Below the pieces are notes generated by a model. That model had not been told where the DNA came from, searched no databases, and saw only the letters and a list, made by a program, of their open reading frames with translations. The position numbers and the translations under genes are program-made. Shown here piece after piece: positions 1 to 13,437 of a stretch of DNA of 64,000 bases. The first letter of the stretch is position 1, and every line of letters starts with the position of its first letter. The stretch lies in NCBI RefSeq assembly GCF_021018805.1, contig NC_086248.1:23010922-23074921 (forward strand). Direction: 5' to 3'. Source of the stretch: Prinia subflava. Its lineage: Eukaryota; Chordata; Aves; Passeriformes; Cisticolidae.

Positions 1-3000
1 TCAGAATGGGATGTCCCATCCAATCTTATTCTCTGTGTCTTATTCCTCTTTCCTACCCCTAAAAGAATAACATAAGAAAGTTGTGCCAATCAATTTGTCT
101 ATGTAGACAAGACGAAAAGGTCCTCAGTGTTCAGAAAAAAAAGGCCATACTCCATGGCAGTAAGCCAGAGGATTTCTGATAGCTGACATTCAACAAACAG
201 TAGTGCTGTTGAGGGAACATGGCAAGCAACTAAGGATACACAGTATAATTTGTTTGCATAGCCTTTATACTGTACAATAGGTCAACAGTGACAGATGCAG
301 ACACACCTGAACTTACAGTGTCTTGCCAAAGCCCGAAAGACACGTCTAGAAGTGAGCTGGCAAGTCTGTCTGTGACTGCTGCACCAAGTGAACTTTCTCT
401 GCTGGGCCTCAGCCAGGTGAGGAGTTTATGTACATCACATTTTTTATTAAGAACAGCATGTCCTGCACATCTGAAAGTCATCTTGATGCCCATATCATCA
501 ATACAGAGAACAGCCAAAACTGTAAGCTTCACAACATACTTATTATAAATTATAGTCAAGTGATAGACACTTTAATGCAGAGATGGCCTTCTGGGTTGAA
601 TTCATAGACAAAAACCCTGCAAAATATTTTATCCACTTTCTTGCTGCACAAAAAGGTATTTTTTATAATTTCCCTCAAGATTTGCTTGGCTTATTCTTAA
701 AAAGCCTCTCTATAGCTATTCCATAACCTCTCTTACACAGAAACAAACATCCAGTTTGTAAATCTTTTCTCTGTTTCTTTCCTTCCCTATGACCCAGTAT
801 ATCCTTCTCAATATGAGAAGAAAACATTCCTTTATGTGACAATTCAAGTCTCTTTAAAAGATTAAGAATGCAACTTTCTTACAAGTCTTCATCTTTTGGT
901 TGCACATGGGTCTATCAGATATGGAAGAACCTCTGTGTTTTGATTGTCTCTGGTACTTCCTCTCCCATATTTTTCTATGCAAGCAGGTGCTGATTCAATG
1001 CTCACGCTCTTTCCATCACATGACAAGAAGCTGTGACATCACGTGGAGAAGACTGGCACATTTTGTTCACATGATAGATGTTTGTTTGTTCAACTATGTG
1101 GCAGCAGCACAAAATCTTTAACTACATCCAAAAAAGTGGCAGGTTTAGCTCAACTCTAGAAATGGCTCCTCTGATTTGAAGCAGCAGCAACATCCAGTGA
1201 AAAGCTGCTAGTCCTGCTAGTCCAGCTGGAGCTTGGTCTGTGCCTGTGATGGCAGTCAATATTTTTTCTGTCACTAAAAAATACATCAGTAATGGATAAT
1301 ATTTGGAGTAGAGAGCATGAAGGAGAAAGAGAAGGGCAGTGGATCTGGCTGCTCTCTGCAGTCCTGTAAGTCTCAATCCACAATTACTTTTGCCTCTTGG
1401 CCCTTCTTCATACAAGATTTCCATTTTGGAAACAAAATTATCTAGAATATACTGTCCTGAGACTGTATATTTTGTTTTCCACAGCAAACTTTCTTTAATA
1501 TGCAAGTACACTTTTGTAGCTATATATATCATACAAAGCGAGATTTCTTCTATAAAAAATGTGTGTGTGTAAATATAATGGTATCTTGTTTTTTAATTTA
1601 TGGAGTGTTTCCTTCTTTTGCTTTGGTTAAGGATAATCAAGAGATCCCGTCTGACTTTCTCCACAGTAGGACCTATTATAAGCACTGGTTTTGTTATATC
1701 CTCTGTTGCACTTATTCTCTCCATAACAATTAGCCCTCACTTCCTCTCTTCATGTGGAAGCTCCCATCAAAGGCTTACACACAGAACTGGATTTGGTTTT
1801 AGAAAAGAAAACTCGTGTTAAACTAATTGAGAACCTCTTTGAGGAAAATGGAACAAACGTATCAAGATAAAGGGGGACAGCATAAAAAATTAAAAGTAAG
1901 CTTTCTTTTCTTTGCATACTGGAAATACCTCAGGCTAAGAGCTTATTGAACAGGACACATATATTATTATCTCCTTCTCAAGGGACCTGCTACCAAAGGC
2001 TTTTTGTCCTCACTATTAGTTATGTTGGCAGGTGTTCCTCGCAGCTCAGAACTTGGCCATTTGGATATCATGATTTAAGTTATATCAGAATCTCAATCTC
2101 CTGACAGGTGCAATTTGATGTCATTCTGTGCTACACAAAAATATATTTCTTAAATGCAACACATTGGGCTGCTACTTTTTTCCTGGCATAGAGCAGAACT
2201 TTAGTGAATACCACCATTTGATCTCAGAACATGGCTTGGAGCTCAACTGATTGATTGTTAGTGTTCATCTTATTCTTGTGAACCTGTCTCTGCTATTATA
2301 TGACTTTGGTTTAATCTCACTAATAAATCCATACTTTTAATTTTAGCAATATCAACACTTATCTTACGCAGTCATATTTTGCATTCTCTGGAACCTGAGG
2401 GCTTAAATAAAAAGGAAGTTCTGTCCTGTATATGGAATCTCATCAGAACACAGACACTGGGCTAGAGATAGTTTCACATATAATTTTGGTCAACACTAAC
2501 TTGAGGGGGTTTTTTCACAATATATTTTCCATGAGAGTTTCAAATTGCATGTGTTATGATCATTCTGCCAGGAGACAAAAAGGACAAGGACCAACATCCT
2601 GTGCTCCTACTAAAAAGTAGCTGAATGCCACCACCTGTTTTCCATGGGAGCCTGAGAAAATATATCGTGTCACCTGAACACGCTAAAGAACAGGACTTCC
2701 TCACCTGAGTTAAAAAGGAGCTGAAGAGTTACAGTTTTATTAAGTGGGGAAGGATGAGAGAAGCATATTAAGGCAATTTGGAAAACCTAAGTATTTGAAA
2801 GAAAAGAACTTTGGTGCTTTGGACTTTGTTTATTATCAGCCTCCCTGCTCCTACAGCTTGTCAGTATCTTGGCAGAGTGCCCCTCTCTTTTCTGGGCTAT
2901 TCACCACTCATGGTTTTTTGCCCAGCCTCAGAGAAATCCAACTGTTTCACAGTCATCTGCTGCTGTTCCTATGTGATGTACAGTTTCCTGGGACTTTATT

Positions 3001-5231
3001 AGCAATACGATCTGAAAGCGTTGCTGAGCAAGGAGCACCACAATTCCTGTCCAAGGCTGTTGTTTTGGGGACCTCAGCCTCAACAGCTGTTGGTTTTGCC
3101 CCTTGCTCTTGTCTGCTGCTGTGAGCCATTTGAAGTCATGTTTCCTGTCCTCTCTCGACTTTTCTGGCTACACTTCACAAGAAGTTCTGCAGCAAGTACG
3201 TGTTTATTTGTTTAGAATTCCTGCCTCAGAGACTTGGCAGACTTCTCATCCTAAAAATCCTGTATATGGCTTTCTTGTCCTTCCATTTTAAACCAGGGAT
3301 AAAAATGTTGTGTTCATCTCAACTTTATGGCAAAATCTTCCTTTCCAAGACACCATGGCCCAAAGTGTTAGCCCATATGCACGCAGATGACATCTGATGC
3401 TGAAGGGATCTCTCTGCGTGTGCCAATGAGAGCTGGCAGCACATCCCTTCCCTCAGAGGCATGACTCTCTATCTGAAGTTCTCAAAACATATAGATTACC
3501 CCTCTCTCTGTTCCCCAACAGATGTCAACAATTGGATCCGGCCTTCAGGCTTACACCTGGGGTTGAGACATTTCCAAATTACATGAACAGGCCACAAACA
3601 CAGGAAAAATAGAAGAGTGCATTTGAACAGAGCCATCCTCTGTGCCTATTAGTATATGTTGTACTTTCAACGTGGAAGAAGTGGGCAGTGGAAGACAAAA
3701 CCCACTTATGGTTTGTCTGCTTTAGGACATAATTTTAAAGTACATTCCTGAAAGACAGTCAAGGTAATTTTTAAACTGTCACAGCATTTTTTTGAAAACA
3801 GGTACCTCAGTGGCTTTTCAGTGGAAACCAGTATTTTAAAGCCAGAGATTTTCTCAGAAGTTAGGACAGAACACTACAAAGTGTTGACTGGCTGGAAAAT
3901 GAAATTTGCCAAATCAATTATGTCGTCGATTTATCTACATGCGTAGCTCACCTCCTGCAGTAGCCAGCAGAAGCACTTCCTCAGAGGGTAATGCACCAAT
4001 CTGATAAGCCATTAGCTATTTGTGTTGGCTTTTTCTGGCATGCTATCTATCAAAGAGAAATATACACATTTCTTACACAACCTCATCAGATGGTAGTCTT
4101 TTTCCTGAGACAAAAGGCTGGATGTTTTATTTTCCTGGAAAAAAAATTCATATACTTAAAAAATTCTGAAAATGGTTTTGAATGGATTTGGGAAAATAAC
4201 CTGTCCAAAGTTAGAGTCTTCCTTTTCCCAAAATTTGTGCTGGTCTGTATATTACAGCAGACTTGTGCCTACATGTCAAATGGAATAAATCTGTTCTTGC
4301 CTGAGCCTAATATGACCTACGTAGGGTTTGCGTACAGTGTTGACTGCATACAGATGCTTGGAAGAAGTGCAGGATGCAGGAACTAAGTAAACCCATGGGA
4401 ATATCCTGTCTTACTCAGAAGTGATCAGAGTTTGAATCTTTAGAGGAGCTGGTGAAGATTGTTCCTGTTCAGTGGAAAAAAGGAAAATGACAGAGAAACT
4501 ATATCAGAGGATGGGAGATGCTTGTTACACTCCTGAGACGATGCACCACTCATGACTCAACTCTGAGTTAAGGGTTTGCTGTACCCTAAATCTATGTCAG
4601 CAATTATGAGTTATAAAAATTATACTAGATCATATGTCCCTTGAAAAGAAGAAATCAAACCCAACAAACAGAAAACCCGCAGTGATAGTGGGTAAAATAT
4701 TCCACTGAAAGAACTACGTAGAAACAGAGGGGATAAAAACTATAAATGGACAAGGCTGGGAGAGACATTTTCTCTTTGTAAGACTCCTTGTACTATTTTA
4801 TTCTGTCTTTACTGGTCTATGGTCCTTTATCACAGCTTGCTAAATTTATGTACAGTTGAGCGTGATATTGAAAATGATTAATGCTTTTGTTGCTGATTGG
4901 ATTACTCCTATCTCATCAGTCTAAAGCATACAGAAAAATATTTAGAAATCTGCAGTTCGTACTCTTTTCCAAGAATTATAAATTCAGCATCTACCATAGT
5001 ATCTTACATTCCCTTCTTCAATATTTTGAATGTATTATACTTGATCTATTGCAGGCTATTTCTTGATTTATTTCTCCCAAATTCTCACAAAATTTGTCTC
5101 CACACAGTATTGTACAGTTAGCCATGGCTTTTCATTATTTTCAAATTAGGAGTGATCATGCTTGCAATTCAGGTAGGTATCCAAGACAAACACAAATAAA
5201 AAACCTCAGCTGAATACTGAATCAGAACTTT
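1..5231. other. unique AT-rich DNA, no gene seen
   Basis: I see no repeat family, exon or RNA gene here. The longest open frame (3991-4386, + strand, 131 codons) is rich in Phe, Ile, Lys and Leu as random AT-rich DNA would be. It shows no domain and no convincing splice context, so I treat it as chance. A short (TG)n run lies at about 1561-1569. Confidence 0.6.
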
Positions 5232-5352
5232 ACATGTTCCAGTTTATGTCTATTGCCTCTCATCATGTTGCTGTGCCCCTCCAACTGTGAGGCTCTGTCC
5301 CCTTGTATCCTCCAGTCCTTCAGGTGTAGGCAGGAATAAGGTGTCCTTTCTA
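5232..5352 (-). mobile_element. CR1 LINE fragment, 3' part
   Basis: Read on the minus strand, this matches the part of avian CR1 that encodes the end of ORF2 just before the 3' UTR. On the plus strand it shows the familiar order: a phrase for 'tgtctattgcctctcatc', then 'ctctgtccccttgtatcctcc', then 'aataaggtgtcc'. I identified it by recall of the family, not by alignment. It is short and diverged, with no CR1 tail, and is a dead fossil. It ends just before a short minus-strand open frame at 5444-5629, which seems unrelated. Confidence 0.55.
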
Positions 5353-8300
5353 TTTCCCATTTCCCGGCTGCACAAAAACAGGTCTCACACTGTCCTTGTC
5401 TGATGGGTGCTTTATTCCCCTTGGCTTGGGGTCTCCACTAGACTCACTTCAGTGTGTCAATGGCTTTCTTGTATGCACTCATGTCAAAGGAAACACTTTT
5501 TCCAAATGGGGTGAAATTTCTGCTTTCATCTAGATGTGTGGGAGAAGTGGCATAAGGGAGCAAGATCTCAGTGTTTACAGCCCTGGTAAAAGTCTTCCTG
5601 GGGGCACCAGAGGACAGAGCTGAGTCCAAATTTCAAGATCTATATTTTAATTTGTCCTAAGCAATAGAATTGTGCTTTTTTCTTCCTCCTTTTTATTTTT
5701 TAATCCAGTCTATTTGCTTTGTCAGGGTTTCATAAGTTGATTCCCACAAGTCAAAGATATAGGCCTCTGTATGACCCAAGGAGCATTCACACAACAATCA
5801 ATTTCTGCCATAACCTCCTGGGAATTAAATCCTGTGTATGTTTGGAATTGCTAGTTAATTATCTATGGACTGTACGACAGCCATAAAATATTCCACAGAG
5901 ATCTTTAAAAGTATTTAATACTATTTAAAATATATTGTTTTAAAAACAAAAAATAAACCAACAAGCAAAAGAGCAAAACCACAGACCAAACAAAAGACAG
6001 CCTTTATTTATCAATGTGAGAAATAGACTGAAACACACAAAATAATATATGACTCATTTCCCACATTTTCAAAACACTGTGTGGATTTATGGCTATTTAG
6101 GATCTTTGAGACCCCCAAAGCATTTGTCATCCTTGCACAATGCTAGGAGTATGTTATATTTCACAGAATCTCTTTCTCTGAGGCTGTAATATTAGTCTCA
6201 TTGTTAACTTAAACTTTCTATACATGCTCTCTACCCTGCTCTTCTGAAGTGTTTAAATTTGCCTTAGCAACATTTCACTTACTTTGTTCCATCTCATGAA
6301 ATTTCTAATCCATAAACTCTAGGCTTTCAAAGGGTATTTTCCAAGATCATTTTAAGAAAGTCAGTCAGAACTTTCAATGTATGTAATAGTCATCTGTGTG
6401 GAGACAACCTAGGCACAAGAAAAATCCCTGGCCATAAGCACTATTAATTGTGCTCATTTGCCTTTACTCAGAGGTCATAAAAATCTTTATTTTTTTAAAT
6501 GGAAAAAAACCCAACTCCACACAGAGAATTTTTGGCTTCAATTGTTTTTCTGAAATAGAATATTCATTTTTTGTCAGAGGGAAACCCATTTGCCCAAGCC
6601 TCCTTCCTTGAGATGCAGGCACAGCTCTTCTCCCAGGACAAGGTACTGAGCAGGATCATCTAAGCATGGCAAGAAGACAAGGGACATGGAATAAAATTTA
6701 CTATCTTTCAGAAGAAGAAGCCATGAAATTGGATGCTTAGTGTCACAGAAGTGTTGTGCATTAAGCTGTTTACAGGGAAGTATGTCTACATTCTCCTTAT
6801 GGAAAGGGCAAGGTTCTTGTAAATTGTTATGCAGTTCTACTTGAACTTTATCTGAGTTATCCTTGACTTCCCTCAGTATTGCCTCCACTAACTTGTCAAG
6901 TTAATCTAATTGACCACTATCGACCCTAGATAATCACAAAATCCTGAGAGTCTAGAGGGTTTTCAATCTGAAGGTGTTGCTTAGACCAAGAGTTGATCCG
7001 TGTCAAAGTTATAACTCCTTGTGCTTGAACTAATTGTCTGTGGGGTAAGGAGAAAGAAATAGTCTCTTACAAAAAAACCACTACCATCCTACCTTTATTA
7101 GCAAGTTAAAACCTACCAGGACTATGATACTAGTGGAACTGTTGACAAAAATAGAACACTGCACACACTGTATGCAGTGAGTTCTACTTATTACACTAAT
7201 CAGAAATGTCTCATTGTCGCTTTGGGCTTTCTGATGTTGTGTATGCCTGTTATCCCACTTTTGTTTCACTCTAGCTGTTTAGAGGATGTCTTTTTATGAC
7301 ATGCAAATGCAGCACCCAGCAGAATGTCCCCTAGCTAGGAGACAAGACACTATTACAAAGCTCTTAATAAAGGTATCACTAACAATGACTACAGCTATCA
7401 CAACAAAAGGAACAACAACCACCAGTTATTACTTTACAATAACACTGAACAATGTCAATGGTCATGTTATTGTTATTGCTACCACTATACCAGTACGCTT
7501 ACTATCTGTACTTTGGGCAGCTTTTCTCAGATTTCTGGAAACAAGCAGGGACTTAGAGGCTCAGAGCTGTGCTTTGCTTAAGTGCACTCTACTTCCAGTA
7601 AAAACTGAGGCTGGGATGGACAATACAAAAGATCTATTACTGTTGGAAACTCTCAGCACTTAGTTCCAGGTCAATAAAGTTGCTGAAAGTCTAACCAAAC
7701 ACTTTTTTAGGTCCCTACCTGAGATGTTTTGTCCATGATTGATGACAGGTTGTTGTGGCTAAGATTAACTTCATAAGGGAGAGAGTAAATATATAGCTAA
7801 GACTATTTATTAGATGCCTTACAAGTGACTAGAAACTCACCCACAAATTAGGAAATAGAACTGTTCCACAAAAGGAAAAGAACTCAAAAAGGAATCCACT
7901 TTGCAGAAGAGAGCTATTTAGGCTCTACTGCAGAAAATGTTGACATGAAGAGAGGCTGCCTGATATGTTTAGTTCCAGAAAAGATGGATATGCTTTCCTC
8001 TGCTTGAGATGTACAGCTAGAAACTCTGTCCTAGAGTTGATCCTCTAACCCACTTTTATTTTTCTTCTAAAATAATGGTGATTCTGCTTTTCTCTTCAGT
8101 ACATATTCAGTTGTTGGAATACTGTGGTATGTGAGTAGACCAGGTTAAACTGTCTAAGCTACAAAGCCAAGTTAAACTTGTGCCTGTACAAATGCACAAA
8201 GCCGTGGCCTCTATGGGAAGGCCTTTTGCTTTTCAAGAGAGGAATTTTTAATTAATCTCTATTGAAATGCTTCTAATATGTGAAATGATTTTTTTTTGGT

Positions 8301-11300
8301 GAAAACAGCATGGCTGAGAACAACTTATACCCTGTATTATTGAAATCCTTTGGCAGGCTCCAGTTCAAACCAGCATTGGAACCTCCACTTAAAATTTTGT
8401 AGAAAACCCAACACTACAATGTCAGAATTAATTAAATCTGTCTTTTCTGCATTGCTGCACTGCGTCATTAATTTCTTGCTACTGTTTTGGGATGGTTGGG
8501 CCTTTGCCTGGAATTTCCAATGAGGTACTCTAAAAAATGCTCATTACAAAAGTTTGTCTTACACACAGGATTGGGATAGACCTTGAGATACTCATCAGTG
8601 TTCCAGTATGTTTAGTGATGCACAGATATAGTCATTGAAATGTAAGTATTGGGAGCAAGACTCAGAGAAGTTTTTAAGGTCCGGAATCTGGAGCAGTCAC
8701 CACTTCTATTACTTTCAGTTAATTAAAAGCCAGCACTTTAAATCTCTTTGGGGATCAGCTTTTTTGCAGCTATAGACCTTTACAGGTTTAGGCATTGGTC
8801 AGTAAAGTCTTATAAATGCTGCTGGCGCCTGAATCTTAGAAGCCCTTGGGTGTTTGAAGCAAAAAGTTTAATTCAGTCTTGTCAATCTATCTCGTTCTGT
8901 CTACCTTTAATCTCATTTCATCCTGTCAGAGCTGAAGTTTCCTCAAGAATAGATTAACCTTTGTGCATGGTCTATATTTGCTGATAGTAGTTATTTAGTG
9001 TTTGAGGATGTACAGCTGTTACTGAGAATTGTGCTGTTCATGTTGACTAAGATCCTTTAGGTGATATACTTTGAAAGATACTTTTGTTTTAGTGACTATT
9101 GTATTTATCATTAGTTTTTGTTAATACAGTTTTATTGATCAGACAAATATTACTTCATTATTTGGTTAAATTAAAAGTCCAGAAACTGAAAGATATAGAC
9201 TTATGTAAGATCCTTGTTTTAGAACTTCATGACATTTTTATTAAAAAATAAGCACTATACACTGTCATCCACGTACATTCTAAATTAATTAAGAAGTAGC
9301 TTGCAAACTTATTTCATGAAGTATTTGTGGGTGAGAAATCCTGATTAAATAGATATAGTACTAGTGGTTGTACACATTGATTGATATATGAAACCAACAT
9401 TTTCACCTGTATGCATTGGTAAAACTACAATTTACACCATATATGGCTGACACACTGAAGAGTGGCAAACTAATAAGGACAAGTCAATTATGCAGAGGAA
9501 TCAGTTTCTCAGCAAGCCACCACCTTCCATGATAAGATGAATGCAATATATGTATCGAGGAATGAGAAACACTGGCCATACCTACAGAATAAGACATTAT
9601 TCTGGACGATAAGACTTCTAAAACACTTATTAGTGTTTATTAGGAACTAATTACTACAAATTAGTACCTGAACATGAACCTACATGCAACACAGTGGCAG
9701 AAAAAGCTCAAGTTTGAGGTGGGATTGGAGGAATGATTTTATCTCTGTATGATGCATTACTGGGACTAACTTGACAAAACTATGCATAGGGTTCCACTGC
9801 AACTGTTGTGACTGACTTCTTAAAATATAGACAAAAAATAAATATAATTGTATTCCTTCTGTTAAAAAGTGATTGAGAAATCTGAAAGCATCTTCAAAAG
9901 AGCTGTTGCAATAATTCAACAGCTTAAGAAAAGGCCTTAACAAGGGACTTAAAGGAATCACTGTAGTTTATTTTAAAAAAGATTGAAAGGTGACTTAATT
10001 ATAGTTTTAATCTCTTCCTGGCAAGAAATTGGCTCTTAATGGATTCTTTAATCTACTAGAGAAAGACAAAATAAATCCACTTATTATATATGGCAATCAC
10101 TTCACCCACCAATGAAACAGAGATGCTTCTGGATAAGAGTATGGAAGTTAGCAGTGTTCAAGAGCAATAAAGAATAATTAAGGGCAGAAATAAAGCAGGA
10201 TGTAATGGGCAGTCAAAACTACAGTAGCAGTCTTGAAGAGAAGGATATAATTTTTCCAAATGGATTTTCTCAGAACACAAGCCTACAAATTCCTATTATT
10301 TGTGAGGTATCACAGCTTCTTTAATGACCAAGGGGGGCAGAACTTCTACTTTTTGCACCACTCAAAGTATATTCTTGTGAGGTACATTAAGTGTCACAAA
10401 CGAGAAAACAGAACAGAATCTCTTTCACACTGAGTTTCTCTCAAGTTGTGCTCAGCTCCCAAGGCACCCATATCCCATTCATGCAACTGTGAAGCTACAT
10501 CAGTGATGGCTTCTCATGGCTGTGACAGGCTTTGCACAGAGGAAACTATTCCCAGTGGTACATTGCTTCTCACTGTGTATGAACACTATGTCATCATACG
10601 CTCTTGCAGTGTGAAAAAAATATGAGTAGCTGCTCATATCTGTCACTTGTTGGAACAAAGACTAAGCTGACAACTGATATAGTGGCTTGTGTTAATTTGA
10701 CAATGTTCACTTGAGACTGAGATCAGAGCATTTATCTGTTATCTAAGCCAAATCCTGTCATACAGATGAACAGGTAGGGCATTCATTGTTTTCGTGTCAC
10801 TTTGTCCCCTAAGCGTTTCAAGGACAAAAGAGCAGGAACTGTTTTATATCCAGTTTCTGCCTCAAGCAATTTTCAGAGTTTGGCTCCAATTGCATGGGAA
10901 GCAGAGACTTTTCCTTTCTAAAAAGAAAAAAAATGTGATAAAGTTTAGAAAGTGAAAAAAAATACCTTAATGTCTACACACAGTGATTGCAATAATCAAA
11001 TTAAAGCACAGTTCTGGGGAGAAGAGCATGTGGAGCAAATAGCTGTACAGGCAAAGTCAAGAAAGACAGAAAGCACAGAAGCAAAGTTTAGAAGGAGACA
11101 GAATAAAAAGGGAAGTGTGGATATTGTCAAAGTCGACCTTCACATCTATCTCAGACTGATGGAAGTGAGAGTCCCTTATTCTGAGCTTCCAGTTATAGGA
11201 AAAGAATGGTACTATAAATTATTAATGCTCCTAATCATTCCCTACAGAGAAAACAACTGAAGAAAATTTAAAAAATCTTCACCCAGTCCCGTAGTCAATG

Positions 11301-12400
11301 CGTACAAGATGGCCTTATGCTAAGATTTCTCTAAATCACATAAGCACTTACAGTCTTTCTGTTTTTACTCTCAGAAAAACAAACCTTTGGTATCTCCAAC
11401 ACTGTCTTTTCAAAGTCCTAGTATGAAATTAATGAAATAAAACCCTAAGTACATTGTGAACATGCCATTTGCCATGTAGTGTTTTGAATGCTGAAAGTTC
11501 TCTCTATCATTTTTTAGGCTTTGTTGGTTTTTTCCTCTGCAGTTCTGATGACTGGAACTTGTTTGAGAATGCATTTAAAGAAAATATGAGGGTTTGCAGA
11601 CAGTAAGATTCCTGGGATTGGGTTTTTGAAAATTCACTAGAGTTATGAAACACAGAAAAAAAATCACAAGGCTTGCCAGCACAGAATTAATAAAGTGAGA
11701 AAATAATCTTCCCGCTTGTGTCCCAGATACCTAGGATACCTACAAGCTTTTGCTTGTAGGCTCTGCATTTACAATCAGAAATTTTATTGACTCGTTTGAA
11801 CTAACAGATTCCCGATTTTTACATCTGAAGGTCGATGCAAGGATTTTCTCAACAAAGCAGTCTTGACTTGAGGACTCACTTTGGACAAGAAATAAGCATT
11901 AAAGTTGTATGAGAAAAGCAAATCAGTAAAACTTGAGAATCGGTGGGAAAATCTTAGGTGATATAGAGAAAAGTCTTTCCTGATCTCTCTGGTTTTGCTC
12001 AGGTTTGTTCTCTACTCTAAATTATTTCTCGTTTTGAACAAAACTTTTTGCCTTCTTATTTAATTTATTTGGCTTATTGTTTGCTTGTCCTTAGCATCCC
12101 TAGTTTGCAGCAGTGCCTCACAATGTTACTAACTTCAGTTATGCTTATTTGCTATATTTTCTGCTCCTTATCAAGATCTAATCAAATAAACAAGCAGTTA
12201 GTTTCTAAGTAATTATAATGAATAGTTATGAATTTTCATATAAGAGAATGCTTATATACAAGGATTCATCAGCAGAAGTTTTTTCTTTGTTTGTTTGCCT
12301 TGATGTGAAGAAAATATGCATTCAAGTTCTGTAAACAGGCTTGCTTAAAATTGAGAGGCTCTAAAAAAACACAAGCATTTCTGGGTAACCCCAAAAATGT
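5353..12400. other. unique AT-rich DNA, no gene seen
   Basis: Apart from the doubtful small ORF near 5.5 kb I see no repeat family and no coding signature in these 7 kb. Short A-rich runs occur (for example 5940-5995). Open frames at 6574-6888, 7286-7663, 9680-9961 and 10952-11260 have no recognisable domain. The frame at 10952-11260 has a basic middle and no homology I can recall. Confidence 0.55.
5411..5629 (-). other. short minus-strand ORF with nearby AATAAA (doubtful)
   Basis: A 61-codon frame runs from an ATG at 5627-5629 to a stop at 5444-5446. An AATAAA signal on the same strand lies at 5411-5416, about 30 bases past the stop. Composition is less biased than the surrounding chance ORFs (Ser, Thr, Lys, Asp and aromatics are balanced). 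The peptide ends in a Lys-rich stretch (AYKKAIDTLK). A CTCAG that could be a splice acceptor sits just upstream of the ATG, but no pyrimidine tract precedes it. I do not recognise the protein. It could be the last exon of an unseen gene, a processed pseudogene, or chance; chance is most likely. Confidence 0.12.
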
Positions 12401-13159
12401 GTATTGTATCGTATATTTGTGCAACACCAATTCTGCCAAAGATTGTTACTGTTCCTTTACGGCTCAGGGAGCTGTTTGTCTCCGGGTGCCTTTAAGAGAG
12501 AGGGCAGCACTCATTTAAGGTCTCCTTCTCTTTCTTTCCATTCTGGCAGGGATCCTAAGGGAGTTGCTTCTCCAGGCCAACGTGGAAACTTTCTTTTGTT
12601 TCTCTCCAAGCTCCTTGCTTGGAGTAGGTCTCCAAGAAACTGCATTTCCCAGTCCTAAACTGTCCCTGAGCAAATTCCACAAATACTTGTCTGCAGCCAC
12701 CAAGCCAGGACCAGGGCTAGGGGTCCTGTTTTCGGTGCCCAGCAGGACTTCTTTTCCCCTGCAACATAGTGCCAACTCAGAACTGCAGTGCTGACACCAA
12801 CTGGGTCCAGCCTGCCAAAAATGTAGAGAAATTTACACTGCTAGTTCCTGCCACTGCCCAAGTTCCAGCCGCCGCTGTCAGCGGGACTGCCACTGCCAGG
12901 GGAGTGACCCTGTCAGCTGGGGTGGAGCAAACAGCTCAAGGGGTATTTGACTGCTTTTGGAATCAAGGCTTCTCTTTTGTTTTGCCCTTGCTGCCTTTGG
13001 GTTGTTGTTTGGAGGAGGAGGGAGATCTTGTCACTGCTGAGGTTCAGTTGCTCGGTTGATTTTTTTCCCCTCTGTTCTCTCTCTCTATTTTTTCTGTCCA
13101 CCACATTGTCAGGAGAAGGGGGCTTATCGGCCCTCTTGTCTTTGACCCTTGAACAGGGA

Positions 13160-13200
13160 CAGTGACAGTCCCAGTCCCCGTCCCAGTCCCAGTCCCAGTT
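13160..13200. repeat. (CCCAGT)n hexamer run
   Basis: About five imperfect copies of CCCAGT run in a row inside the probable LTR, with one unit changed to CCCCGT. It lies ten bases before the 25-bp tandem duplication. This may explain the Thr-Gly and Ser-Pro repeats that appear in chance translations of this block. Confidence 0.85.
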
Positions 13201-13209
13201 CTGCAGAGC

Positions 13210-13270
13210 CTGCCACCTTGAGGGAGGGCCTTATCTGCCACCTTGAGGGAGGGCCTTATCTGCCATCTTG
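13210..13270. repeat. 25-bp tandem duplication plus partial third copy
   Basis: Two exact copies of a 25-base unit occupy 13210-13234 and 13235-13259. A third, partial copy (11 bases, one change) follows at 13260-13270. The unit starts CTGCCACCTTGAGGG. Exact identity of adjacent copies inside an otherwise diverged LTR-like block suggests a recent slippage or unequal-exchange event, or strong homogenisation. Confidence 0.95.
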
Positions 13271-13437
13271 TGCTCTTCACTCCCAGGTAGTCCATGGGTT
13301 TCAGCACTGTTGTATCTGGTGCTTATTACTGTTATATTGATTGTTGCTGTTTCATTTCTTAATGAACGTCTATTTTTCCACTTACATCTTCTCACACACA
13401 TCTCTCCTATTGGTGAAAGGGAAGCAGTTAAAACTAA

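Larger units (their letters stand above)
12470..13437 (+). mobile_element. probable endogenous-retrovirus LTR
   Basis: This block is clearly richer in G and C than its surroundings and contains no real gene. Its right end (about 13300-13437) has the layout of an avian ERV LTR 3' part. It has a T-rich stretch with a degenerate AATAAA-like site (TTAATGAACG, about 13360), then a pyrimidine-rich segment, then 'ctctcctattggtgaaagg'. Inside are a CCCAGT hexamer run and a 25-bp tandem duplication. I could not fix the left edge or find a target-site duplication, so the limits are approximate. Alternatives are a degraded internal ERV segment or a GC-rich host element. The several overlapping ORFs here on both strands (12404-13618) are shadows. 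Confidence 0.4.

Noticed and set aside
3991..4386. 131-codon ORF in unique DNA
   Set aside because: AT-driven residue use, no domain and no splice or promoter context.
10952..11260. 102-codon ORF with a basic middle
   Set aside because: No recognisable family or gene structure. Considered as a LINE ORF1 remnant, but no supporting motif.
13160..13270. Closely spaced short repeats that might suggest a CRISPR-like array
   Set aside because: Copies are directly adjacent with no unique spacers, and the sequence is from a vertebrate nuclear genome.
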